A stretch of 64,000 nucleotides of DNA from Mycosarcoma maydis. Its lineage: Eukaryota; Basidiomycota; Ustilaginomycetes; Ustilaginales. Every line of letters begins with the position of its first letter. The first letter of the stretch is position 1. The DNA is taken from contig NC_026487.1 in assembly GCF_000328475.2 (NCBI RefSeq), forward strand, positions 1 to 64,000. The letters run 5' to 3'. The notes beneath the pieces were generated by a model. The model was not told where the DNA came from and did no database searches. It saw nothing but the letters and a program-made list of their open reading frames with translations. Of the stretch, positions 19,998 through 29,993 are shown piece by piece. The position numbers and the translations under genes are program-made.

Positions 19998-22832
19998 CTA
20001 GAAAGAGAAACGGAGGAGCGCTGGGTTGAGTGCGATAGGATAGAGAATGTGCAGGATGGCAAGAAGAAGGACGGGCCAGTAGACGAAAAAGCCCTGGATC
20101 TGCCATTCGAGTGGAAGAACATGTGGCAATTGAAACACGATGACAGCTGCGATGGTTACGGTGGAAAGCAACAGAACTCTCCAGAACCTCTTGAAGATGA
20201 GAGGAACCTCGATGAAGAAATTGCTGTCCTCCAAGTCCTTGATAGTAGCACCCCAGCTCATGTTGATACCGACAGGGTGAGCCAAAAGAGCAGTCAAGAC
20301 GTGATACGAGAGGCCACCGAAGAAGATAAACATGTAAGGGATCCATATGATGTGTTCCTTGATGAGGTTGAAGAGTCCATCGACCTTGGCACGGTATCTT
20401 GCAAGAATCTGCGAGACGTTTCCGCCTGCGGTGAATACTACAATCACGGCGACCCAAACCTGGAACGGAGGCAGGAAAGCCGGGAGCAACACAGGATAGA
20501 ACCATCCTTGAGTTAGGTAGAGCGCAATAGCCAGAGGGTAAGCGCAGGCGATGGCGTAGTAGGAGAAGATGTACGAGCACGCCGAAAATTTGTAGTGGAT
20601 GGGCGCGTTGCTGCGCAAAAACGTGCGGAAGAGCTTTGTCAAAGGCCCTCGGTATGGCCACTGCCAGATGGGATTGAAGACAAGCTCAGAGCAGCCGAAT
20701 GCGTACTTTTGCCACCTGTTGAGCTCGTCATCGCAGGTAAGCGACACGCCCTCTTCGAAACCATTGTTCGAGTAGGTGGCCCATCGGCTGATGTAGCCGC
20801 TCATAAGTAGACGCAGCGCCATGTCAAAGTCCTCGGACACGTGCGTTTCGGACCAGATCTTTCGGACACCGTCTTCGGGGTCGACGAACGATGCCTCCTG
20901 CATTGCCGACCATCGTAAAAAGGCATTGTGACCCATAAACGGAGCAAGGTCTCCGGCGGCGACAGTTGACGAGATTGCAAAGTTGACAAGGCGGGTGAAA
21001 AAGCTGATGCCGAGCTCGAAGTAGCTGTCCGTGACAATCATGACACCAGAGCAATGCTGCAATACACCGACATCGGGGCACTGCACCATCTCGGAAGCAG
21101 CGTCCAGAAGGCAATCTTCGGGAACTCGCGTGTCAGAGTCGATGAGAAGCACCAGATCACCGATTCGGACGTTGCCGCTTGCCTGTGCTAGAGGATGAAG
21201 CTTTGGGAGACATCGCTCCAGACAGTGATAGTAAAGGTTGGTCTCATCGGCTTCAGTCCACAATGCAAGTGCTTCGGGCGCCTGGGGTCGATTTTCAGAC
21301 ATCATCTGCTCGATTGCCAAAGAAAGGTGGCAGGTAAAGTTGAGGTTCGAAGCCTTTTTGAAGCGACCTTTTCGAAGATACCCGTCCTTGCCGTGCGCGG
21401 GTCGAGCTACCCAGCCGATGTTGTTCATCTCATAGTAATCCTGACGAGCGACCTGTTGCTCTTTGGGGAGAAGCTGCATACCGTCCTCGGAAACAATGAT
21501 CGATGCCGTACCTCCTTGGAGCTCGTAGGTACTGATGGCTTTCTTGACCGACTCGATCGTAGGAATGAGAACACCTTCCATCGACTCCTTGTACACCGGC
21601 ATCTGGATGGTGATATGCGGCAACTGACCGGTGATTCTATTCGGGGGCTTACCAGAATAGTAACGGGAGTTCTGGTGGAGTTGACGGATGGGTCCGAGGG
21701 TTTGAAAGATGACGCCGACGACGTTGTCACAAAAGAAAAGGATGACGGGAAACAGAAGTAGGGTGGTTGCAGCCAAGCCCATGCGTGCCCACTGTCCATC
21801 GATGAGAGAGTATTGGAAGAGCCTTGAAATGAAAAGGAAGCACAAGACTACATCAAGGCCAACAGCCAATCCATGTTGGAGCGCTGCTTGGTAATTCGCT
21901 TTTCTCTCCTCGAAAACGGACTGTTGTTGCTTCTCTGGATCACTTGCGTAAGTGTGGGCCCATCCTGGCGTTGTAGGAGAGCCGGAGTTTACCGGCGAGT
22001 CATCGGCAGCGCGAGACTCTGAGAATGGATTCGAGTGAGCAACCGAGGGGTTTCCGGAAGCCGCACCATAGATCGGGGTGCCGTGGCCGTTGGACGACAT
22101 TGAGCGGATACGTGCTTGGCTTTGGTTGAACTGACTCATAGAACTGTCGACGAGGCTTGGAGTGCTCGAAGAAGCGGGCAAATTCGTAGTGTTGTTCTTG
22201 ACAGAGCTGTGCCAAACGAACTTGATCATCTTTTCTTCAAGTTCCTGGGCTCTCTCTTCGAGCTGCTCGACGTGGTCGCACCAAATCACAACTGTGCCTT
22301 CTCGACGGATGAAACAGGCATTTTGAGCTTTTCGTGCACCGGCGAGCTGTTCCATGGTTTCGACCACCTGAATGTGTTGAGATGGAGTGATGGGAATTTG
22401 TTCCGTTCCAGGAGCAAGTCGGGTGCAGATGGCCGCAACGACAGGAGACGTGACGGTGATAGCAGCCTCGCAATTGAGGATGGCAACCGCGCGACAGAAT
22501 GTGGTAAGCCGTTCGTCTTCCGCGGGGCAGACAACATACTGCCCCTTGGCAAAACGAATGGTAACGCCGCTTGGAACGTCCGGGCTCTCTGAGAAGAAGC
22601 TTCGTCGGTTGCACGACTTCCAGAGATGAGCTGCCATTACTTGGTAGCCATCGCGCGCGTCGATCCAATTTTCATCGACCGACGCTTTCTCCAGGTACTC
22701 TGAATTGAGCGATTGAGCGTATTCGTTGAGCTGACCTGGTTGTGGCTCCATCATTGGAGGCTGCGATCCAGGTGAGATCGATGAGCTCCTGGGAGGAAGG
22801 TGCTCCGCCTTCTTGTTGAAGAATCCGAGCAT
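19998..22832 (-). CDS. GT2 polysaccharide synthase, ZtGT2/FgGT2 type
   Basis: Encodes 944 residues in one exon. It is a processive-type GT2 glycosyltransferase of the plasma membrane. The first 290 residues are soluble. Then come two or so membrane spans (about 300-375), a cytosolic catalytic domain, and four to six C-terminal spans. Catalytic marks in order are ITIQMPVYKESMEGV, SEDGMQLL, DSDTRVPEDCLLDA near 564, SETHVSEDFDMAL near 660, and NRWQKYAFGCSE near 703, which stands where chitin and cellulose synthases have their Q/RxxRW. The long match to ZtGT2 and FgGT2 (GGTASI, ARQDYYEMNNIGWVARP, GHNAFLRWSAMQE) separates it from classical chitin synthases. In Zymoseptoria and Fusarium those proteins are needed for hyphal growth on solid surfaces and for virulence; the product is not known. 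Complete, with all key residues present. Confidence 0.92.
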   Translation of the reverse strand: MLGFFNKKAEHLPPRSSSISPGSQPPMMEPQPGQLNEYAQSLNSEYLEKASVDENWIDARDGYQVMAAHLWKSCNRRSFFSESPDVPSGVTIRFAKGQYVVCPAEDERLTTFCRAVAILNCEAAITVTSPVVAAICTRLAPGTEQIPITPSQHIQVVETMEQLAGARKAQNACFIRREGTVVIWCDHVEQLEERAQELEEKMIKFVWHSSVKNNTTNLPASSSTPSLVDSSMSQFNQSQARIRSMSSNGHGTPIYGAASGNPSVAHSNPFSESRAADDSPVNSGSPTTPGWAHTYASDPEKQQQSVFEERKANYQAALQHGLAVGLDVVLCFLFISRLFQYSLIDGQWARMGLAATTLLLFPVILFFCDNVVGVIFQTLGPIRQLHQNSRYYSGKPPNRITGQLPHITIQMPVYKESMEGVLIPTIESVKKAISTYELQGGTASIIVSEDGMQLLPKEQQVARQDYYEMNNIGWVARPAHGKDGYLRKGRFKKASNLNFTCHLSLAIEQMMSENRPQAPEALALWTEADETNLYYHCLERCLPKLHPLAQASGNVRIGDLVLLIDSDTRVPEDCLLDAASEMVQCPDVGVLQHCSGVMIVTDSYFELGISFFTRLVNFAISSTVAAGDLAPFMGHNAFLRWSAMQEASFVDPEDGVRKIWSETHVSEDFDMALRLLMSGYISRWATYSNNGFEEGVSLTCDDELNRWQKYAFGCSELVFNPIWQWPYRGPLTKLFRTFLRSNAPIHYKFSACSYIFSYYAIACAYPLAIALYLTQGWFYPVLLPAFLPPFQVWVAVIVVFTAGGNVSQILARYRAKVDGLFNLIKEHIIWIPYMFIFFGGLSYHVLTALLAHPVGINMSWGATIKDLEDSNFFIEVPLIFKRFWRVLLLSTVTIAAVIVFQLPHVLPLEWQIQGFFVYWPVLLLAILHILYPIALNPALLRFSF

Positions 22833-23431
22833 CTTTGTAATCTAGAAGGGGTCGACGACGGCAGATCGCACGAGCGGCAGGCTACTAAATTTGGCTGCGC
22901 GCCTACGAACTGATTGAGTCGAGTGGTGCTGAGATGTACGGATGGTGCGAGCTTGTTCCACTGATCTTGAGAAGCTCTTTTGTAACTGTGAAAGAAAGGA
23001 GGAGAGGATGATAGTTGAAGAGGCAGGACCGAAGGGTTGATGGGAAGGGAGTCGCTAGCCTTTAAAGGTCCTGCAGCACCGTACACTAACGGATGGTTCG
23101 TGGCCATACGGGACAGGGTGCGACCGATCCGAACGCGGCTAGCACGGCGAAAGCTTGAGGAACTCAGAAGATTTCGACTACCCAGTTAGCAGAGCAACTC
23201 TCAAGACAGGTTTCAATGACTTTGTCGCAAACGCCATTGCACTACAAGCAACGCCGACAGTCAAAAGTGAGCCGAACATGCTGGCTCGCAAGTTGACTTT
23301 CAAAGAGGTTCAACTTCTCAAGATTCAGGCTTTCCCAGCTTGAGACGGACTAAGGAATTCACCTTCGCTTTTTGCGACGTGCGACGGACATAGCAATGGG
23401 TGTCTCACAGGGCAGACCAGAATTCATCGAT

Positions 23432-23468
23432 AGAAAAACTAAAAATAATAAAATAAATAAAATAAACT
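23432..23468. other. A/T-rich tract
   Basis: About 37 bp made almost only of A and T (aaaaactaaaaataataa, then aataaataaaataaa) in a GC-rich genome. It could be a replication-origin-like or nucleosome-free site, which cannot be decided from sequence. Confidence 0.5.
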
Positions 23469-24294
23469 ACAACAACATAGCTAAATGGACACCCTTACTT
23501 CATGCTTCTCAGTAGCAAAGTTTGATCCGCTCTACCTTGTGCTGTTGGCAGCCAGTTGTGTTTCATCTCCAGATGAGGAAAAAGGCGTTCAAAAACGTTG
23601 TTGTCCCGGAAAGAGTCTCGTTTCGATTCAAGAGCGAAGCGATTATGCCTCTCCTGTGAGGAGGCCGAAGATGATCTCTCCAAGGCACGATCCATGAGAC
23701 CGAGCTGGTCAGAGCCGTGTAGCTGATCTGTAACAGCTCCTTCTTCCATTGAGGTTGGTACAAGACGATACTAAGACTGGAGAACCATGGGTCGAGCCTT
23801 GCACATCGATTATGCACGAGCAGCCTCTGCGATCCGTCGCAACAAATTTTCCTTACGGTGAACAAGGCTTCAGGGGCTGTATGGTGCCTGTGTCTACAAA
23901 CTTGACATAGCCAAGCTCTATGTCTGGCAATCTGCTGTCGATGTGTAGGAGAGACTTGTCGGCGGCTGTATAACGCCAAGTCTTCCTGTGGAAAACGAGA
24001 AAAACCCAGGGTCCGGAAAACGCCTTGACGCAGTTGGGACCCGTGTTACACAATCAAGAGATGAAAGGCGTTGGAAGTGTTTGAATTCTAGCAAACACCA
24101 CGATGCACAGACAACATTTCGTTCAGCCATTCACGATTTACTGTATTTATTTATTCAAGGGTCTAAGACAATTTTACATTTTGGTCTACCACGACCTAAG
24201 CGAGGCGCCTGCGCCGTCCGCAGACCGCTATTTGATCTCAAATCACGCCCGCAGTGGCGCGCTTGTTTGCATGCGATAAACTGGTTGCGGTGGG

Positions 24295-24325
24295 CTGCGC
24301 CTGCGCGTGCGCGTGCGCGGGCGGT
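24295..24325. other. Alternating purine-pyrimidine run
   Basis: A run of GC/GT dinucleotides (gcctgcgcgtgcgcgtgcgc), extended on both sides, alternates purine and pyrimidine over about 28 bp. That composition favours left-handed Z-DNA under negative supercoiling. Confidence 0.55.
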
Positions 24326-27300
24326 GACAGTAAGCAAAATTTGTGCACAAGCGAGGCGATGCAAGATGCCGCAGATCGACGTACAGTACGTTCTGGTCGG
24401 CGTTAAAATGAGAAAAACGGTGGCAAGTTTAGATCCAAAAACCGACACCCGTTCCAACCGAGGCGCGAGGCGCTGGATGCCGCTGCGCTTGGCCTACACT
24501 AAGGCCTACCGCGCTGGATATTCTCAACCACCCGCTGCAGTTGAATCTAGCCCTACGCCTCAGCTTACTCATCTTGTCTACCTTGTGCTATCGTCAAGGC
24601 CGCGAAGCGCTTTGCGGCCACGCGAGTGTCGACGGGTGAGTCGTCTTAATGGATTGTGCGCGCTAAGCAACTCAAAGCAATTGGTCAGCAGATCGACACA
24701 GCGCATCAAAGATTCACGATTGTAGCGTTAAGATTTTTCGGAGCTAGCTACTGTAGAGTGTCAACGCTGTTGCGACCGTACAAGTGTGGCGCTTGTCGCA
24801 GATGACTGGATCGTCGTTGCTTGACAGCTGCTAGGTTTGAGGGGGGACTCTCGATGTCTTGAGGGCCCAGAAACTCCGCGCAGACGAGCTGAGACGAGTG
24901 GCTAGCCGAGATTTGTGCTTCAAAAAAGCAGAAGAAAACGATTCGTGATTACGAATGCCGCACGACTGTGGGCGTTGGAGTGTTGGTGTGAGATCGAGAT
25001 ATTTAGAAATTGGTATGGACCATCGTCATGGCTGATTGGGAGGCGACCTTGCCATCATCACCGCAGCTTTGGTGGACTGCGGCCCAGCAGGTTGAACAAC
25101 ATGATGAGGTCAAGACGAAACCCGTTCATGCAAACTTCATCTTGTGTAACAACATGAGCCCACAAAGTCACGGTGAAGCTCCTCTAAGCTAGCAGACGAC
25201 TTAAACAAAAAAATCATATGAGAAGCAGAGTAAGTACAGTGCGAGAAAGCCCACCCTGTGTCCTTGCTGCGGACCACTTTATTGGCTCACAATGCCTTGA
25301 GCTGTCCGCACAGCCGCAAAATGTTCCTGCAGCACATTGTTCGCGAGTGATTGACCTGCTTGCCCAGGCGTTGCCATTGGGTAAGAGGATAAACGGGTAA
25401 GGGGTCTAATCCGGCCCGCTTTATGTATGTTCCAGGCACGATAGTACATTCGAGCTTCTTGCAGTCCTGAGTGAAAATCGTCCACTCAAAGAGGCAACGG
25501 AAGCCAATCGTAAGTAAGCATTTGCTCGAAACAGATAGGAACAGGAACGGCGATGGCAAAATGAGAGACCGGCAACGTAAATAATTCTGCGACGTCGATT
25601 CTTCGTTTTGAGTGGATTTAGACCAGAAAGGAAAGATGAAAACCGTGAGCGTCGACCATGAACGTGGTTCCGTGTGATGTTAATGCTGCAAGTCCTTCAC
25701 GATGACGAGTGATGCACGATGCATGATTTTTTATTATCTGTTTTTTGATTTTTTGTTTTTTTTTTGGGCACGATGCCGGAGCTGAGAAAGTCGGACAATC
25801 ACGGATATCATTACGGTGGAATTGACAATCACAAATCGTGAATTCACGATTCTCGCTGCTGCTCACCAAGACGGTTCACGCGCCACACAGCGCGTCCGCC
25901 TCCTGCTTGTTCTGCGCCTAACATGCCGTTCCGAAACGTCCCTCTAAGCGATCATTGAAATTAGGGTCGGATTAGCCAGTGCAATCAATTACTGTATTCC
26001 CGTTATTGGCGCCAGTCCGAGGCGAGGTCGAGCAGTTTGCCCTCGTGTCATAGTCGCAAGCGTTGCAACTCTGTGACGCCAGCTACGCTGTTGTACTCTG
26101 ACTCGTGTCGACGTGGGGTCTGGCGAGAATTCCAGGATGCTGTGCCTCATGCGGGGGTAGAGCCTGTTTGAAATAAATCACATCCGTAAAGCTCACCGGT
26201 GTTGTTCGTATGTTTCATGAAGATTATGCCTAAAGGCGACGGGCCCGGTGCACACCTGTAACGGGTATGAGTGCTGTGCGGAGATGTGTGGGTGGTATAC
26301 TGTAAATAGTGGATCACGCACGAATCGTGACTAGACTGCTGCGCTGAGGCGTGAGGCGTGCTTTCAAATCTAGACCCTACCTCGCTTGTTTTCCTGCAAG
26401 TGACAGCCTTTTGGCGTTGGCGCGCTTTCCGAATTGACGAAGCGCGTCACGCTTCACGTTTCATGCTTCGTGGTTGAACTTGAAAAGTGTTGACGATAAT
26501 TTACGCAGGTTTGCTCGAAACGAGTTAAACGCTTACGCATACGCCAAAGAACACCATTGGTTGGTTCGGTTTGACTGACACCCAGGATTCGGACCAACAT
26601 GGCAAGTTGCGCAAAGTACCTCGCCTTCATCGGGAAGAACAAGATTTCGCGGCGCTAAGCGAAGCGATCCTTCGCTCCGACTTGTTCGGTATGCTGTGCG
26701 CCAACGCTGCTTCCCACGCTCTAATTATGTCGCGTTCAGTCAGCCTTATGAATACTGTATGACCAGCACCCCCAACAAAGATCTTGGTCTTGGTCAACCC
26801 ATTCGGTTCGTTTAGCGAAACATCTTGGTGACTGCTTACAGGCAATGCTGTTTTGAATCCATACATGATAGCATAAGTCGGGTGTTTGTGTCTGTCTCTC
26901 ATCCTACATATGCTATGAGATGCCAAGGATCGCAAGAAACACTTAGCCATATCACTTTTTCACGACCACCCGCAAGGCACAATTGGCGAGTATCGTGCAG
27001 CTCTTCAAATGCACGACCGTGTGGTTGTGCAGCGTTTTTTGTGCGACGGCAAACTGTTTCCGCGATTCTTTTTGGGAGACCGAGCCGAGCTTGGCCACCT
27101 GCAAGAGGGAAAAACTCGAGCATACATGCTTTGCAGCTCATTTTACCATTACAGAAGGTCTTGTCCTTTGCATCCGCCATCAAGATGGCAAACATGGACC
27201 TCAAAAAAGCTCAAGTAGGGAGGAAAGAGACAAATTGTCCATGAACGGAACAGGTTTTGCTTCTCCCTTTACAGTGAGTTTTCGGAAAGAACATGACAGA

Positions 27301-28082
27301 CTAAACCGAAACAAACAGAAATTACAAATCATACTGTATTAAATATAAAACGTGCATTCCGTAAACATGAATTACGAATTGTGAATCGTGAATATGGGCG
27401 GGTTAGCTGTCAAACTCTCCAATGCGCCAAATGTCTTGGATGGCATGTTTCTGATCTTACTAGCTTGCAAGCGCATTTTGTTTTTTGTTCCAAATCTCAA
27501 CTCGCTCGTCGGTCGGGGTTTGGAGGTTACTGAAGTTTCTTCATGCTGAGAGGCAGCGTGCAACACTGCAGCCTGGGCAAGCTCGTTTGCGAGCAAGCTT
27601 CATCTCGAACGCTGGCGTACCTTGATACGGGGGGAAGGGCGTCTTTGACGGCTACAGTCTTGTCCGGTCCGATTTTCAAGTAGGTGGTTTCAGAGCAGAG
27701 ACTTGACAAGAGTTTCAGATCTCACGTTCGAAGCGCAATAGTCCAAGATTTTATCGATGGGCGTCAACGACGATAGTGCTCTGAGTCGCTGTCACCGCGC
27801 GTAACGAGGGCTAGCTGCCTGTCTCCTCCGACGTTTAGCTTGAGTCGCTGCCTCAGTTGACTTGTCCATTTGATCGAGTCTTGGTGTTACATGTACCGCT
27901 ACACTGCCTCATCTATACGCTTCTGGCTGCTTTCCTCATAATTTCGAGTCCGCTTGGTATCCTCAGCTCTTCCACTTCTTCCATCAATCCTTCAAAACGG
28001 TCGGACTGAATCCACGTCCACAGACCGTTCCCTCATCTTCGATATCCCATCATCACACGATTCGACTCGAACGTTTGGCAAG

Positions 28083-29771
28083 ATGAGTCGTACTACAGCA
28101 CTACCCCCGCGCTTCTCGACAGAGGAAGAGATTGAGCAGCTCCAAGACCTGCCTGCTAGCGTCGGCAGCCAAATTCCTGCAGTTGGTAGCGTCTCGCAGA
28201 GCGCTTTCCAACCTCCCAACAGCCGACGAAACAGCTACAACGTGGCGGGCAGCGGATCTATGCCCTTGGCTTCAAGCCGCAGCAGCTCTTTCAGTGGTCA
28301 AAGTGGCTCGAGCGTTTCTCGACAGGTTTATACGGCGGGAAACCATTCTCCTGACGTCGGCTCACCGGGCGATCTTGGATACATGCCGACGGTGCAAGGC
28401 CGCGACTATGACAACTTTGTCACCAACATGAGCGGCTATGCGACGCCTTCAGCGCAGAGCCACATGAGTGTAGCGACTCCGGCAGCTGGCTTGTACCAGG
28501 CGCCGTCCGAGACGTCGTTTGGCAATGCGGCGCTCAAGTATCGCAAGCCTTTTGCACAGCGTGTGCTCAATCCAGGCGAAAACATCGAAAAGCCATGGTT
28601 GCAAGACAAGAAACGTCGCTCGTCGGACCGCAAGGCGTACTGGATCTTTATCTTTGGGCTCTCGTTGGGTCTGATCGGCTCTGCATTGCTCATGTACTTT
28701 GCCTATGCGGCGGTTCCCAAGGGAAAGTACTGCCTTGTGCTCGATGAGCAGTTCGATGGCGACACGATCAACAAGGACATTTGGTTCCATGAGATGGAGA
28801 CTGGCGGGTTCGGCAACAACCAGTTTGACTGGACCACAGACTCGACCAACAACTCGTTCGTTCAAGATGGCAAGCTCTACATTGTCCCCACGCTGACATC
28901 CGATGCGCTTGGAGATGCGGCCATCATTGACGGCTATACACTCAACCTCACCGAGGCGGGGACGTGCACAGCTGCCAATAAGTCGGACGCCAATTGCGCT
29001 GTAAGGTCCAACGCTACCACTGGTGTGGTGTTGCCGCCAATCCAGTCGGCTCGACTGATGACCAACTTTTCGCGCAGTATCAAGTACGGACGAGTCGAGG
29101 TTAAGGCTCGTATGCCTACAGGAGACTGGATCTGGCCTGCGATCTGGATGATGCCCAAGGACTCTGTGTACGGAAGCTGGCCGCAATCGGGCGAGATCGA
29201 CATCTTCGAAGGTCGCGGCAACTTGCCCACGCATCGCGATAGTCAGGGCACAAACCAGATGTCTTCTACTCTCCACTTTGGTCCTAACTCGCTCTTTGAC
29301 GGCTACGGTTACGCCACCAAGGTGCGAAACCTTTGGAGGGATTGGTTCAACCAGCGCTCGCACACGTTTGGACTCGAGTGGACCGAAGATGCGCTGTGGA
29401 CGTGGGAGCGCTCTCGCGTGTTCCGAAACCTGGATGTCAAGTTTGACAATGGCTTTTGGAAGCGCGGTCGTTTCCCGAACCAGATGGCCAACGGAACGCT
29501 CCTGGCCAACCCATGGGCGTCAGTGCAAGGCCCACACGCCAACGCCGCACCGTTCGACCAAGAGTTCTACCTCATCCTCAACGTAGCCGTCGGAGGCACC
29601 AACGGCTACTTCAAGGACGGCCTTGGAGATGAAAAGCCATGGTCCAACGATGCGCGAAACGCTGCCAGCCAATTCTGGCAGTCCAAGGACAAATGGCTCC
29701 CCACTTGGCCTACAGACCCCAAGAAGCGTGGCATGGAAATCGAGTACGTCAAGATGTGGCAGAAGTGCTAG
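28083..29771 (+). CDS. KRE6: KRE6/SKN1-family beta-glucan synthesis protein
   Basis: Encodes 562 residues from ATG 28083. It is a type II membrane protein: a Ser/Pro-rich cytosolic tail of about 185 residues, a signal anchor at about 186-212 (AYWIFIFGLSLGLIGSALLM), and a lumenal GH16-like jelly-roll domain to the end. The catalytic-type motif is GEIDIFEGRG at about 369-378, with WIWPAIWMMPKDSVYGSWPQ before it. KRE6/SKN1 proteins act in the Golgi and ER and at the cell surface in making or remodelling beta-1,6-glucan; whether they are transglycosylases is still debated. Five or more NxS/T sites lie in the lumenal part. The open frame continues 5' of the ATG without another ATG. It is convergent with MMM1, 222 bp away. 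Confidence 0.94.
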   Translation: MSRTTALPPRFSTEEEIEQLQDLPASVGSQIPAVGSVSQSAFQPPNSRRNSYNVAGSGSMPLASSRSSSFSGQSGSSVSRQVYTAGNHSPDVGSPGDLGYMPTVQGRDYDNFVTNMSGYATPSAQSHMSVATPAAGLYQAPSETSFGNAALKYRKPFAQRVLNPGENIEKPWLQDKKRRSSDRKAYWIFIFGLSLGLIGSALLMYFAYAAVPKGKYCLVLDEQFDGDTINKDIWFHEMETGGFGNNQFDWTTDSTNNSFVQDGKLYIVPTLTSDALGDAAIIDGYTLNLTEAGTCTAANKSDANCAVRSNATTGVVLPPIQSARLMTNFSRSIKYGRVEVKARMPTGDWIWPAIWMMPKDSVYGSWPQSGEIDIFEGRGNLPTHRDSQGTNQMSSTLHFGPNSLFDGYGYATKVRNLWRDWFNQRSHTFGLEWTEDALWTWERSRVFRNLDVKFDNGFWKRGRFPNQMANGTLLANPWASVQGPHANAAPFDQEFYLILNVAVGGTNGYFKDGLGDEKPWSNDARNAASQFWQSKDKWLPTWPTDPKKRGMEIEYVKMWQKC

Positions 29772-29993
29772 AAACGCACCCATTTACCTTGAAATTGCCA
29801 CCGTTACCAGTCGTGTCGCCAGTCCTTTCTTTTCTGTCATTCGTGATCCACGACCAAGAGATTCTTCGGATAGATTTGCAACTTTCCCGCATACCATGTT
29901 CATAATTGTTTTTTGGGAGGTCTAATCGTCAAAGTTATCGCCTCAGCGCATTGCTACAATTGCTACTCGGTCTGTGTGTGATCTGTGAAAATA

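Larger units (their letters stand above)
22833..28082. other. Large gene-poor stretch
   Basis: More than 5 kb separates the divergent GT2 and KRE6-like genes. Open frames reach 245 codons (23988-24725) but have skewed composition and no family resemblance. It holds an A/T-rich tract at 23432-23468, a (CG)-rich alternating purine-pyrimidine run at 24295-24325, T-rich sequence at 25725-25765, heptamer copies (24130, 24714, 24942, 25833-25855, 26312-26330, 27366-27392) and several tactgta 7-mers (24140, 25990, 26296, 26752, 27332). Possibly an old insertion site or a subtelomere-like patch; no element is recognisable. Confidence 0.5.

Noticed and set aside
19998..20012. CTTTCTAG at the end of the GT2 gene read as a 3' splice site
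   Set aside because: It looks like an acceptor, but no donor upstream gives a family-like extension, and the stop there leaves a protein of normal length.
23988..24725. Plus-strand ORF of 245 codons
   Set aside because: Basic, low-quality sequence, runs through a CG-alternating tract and a heptamer copy, no family resemblance and no leader; typical of a chance frame in GC-rich DNA.
26627..27195. Possible two-exon minus-strand gene (CKACMLEFFPLAGG part and TKIFVGGAGHTVFIRL part)
   Set aside because: The pieces look mildly protein-like and could be joined by an intron near 26893-26960, but there is no signal peptide, no family match and no firm splice pattern. Kept out of the features.
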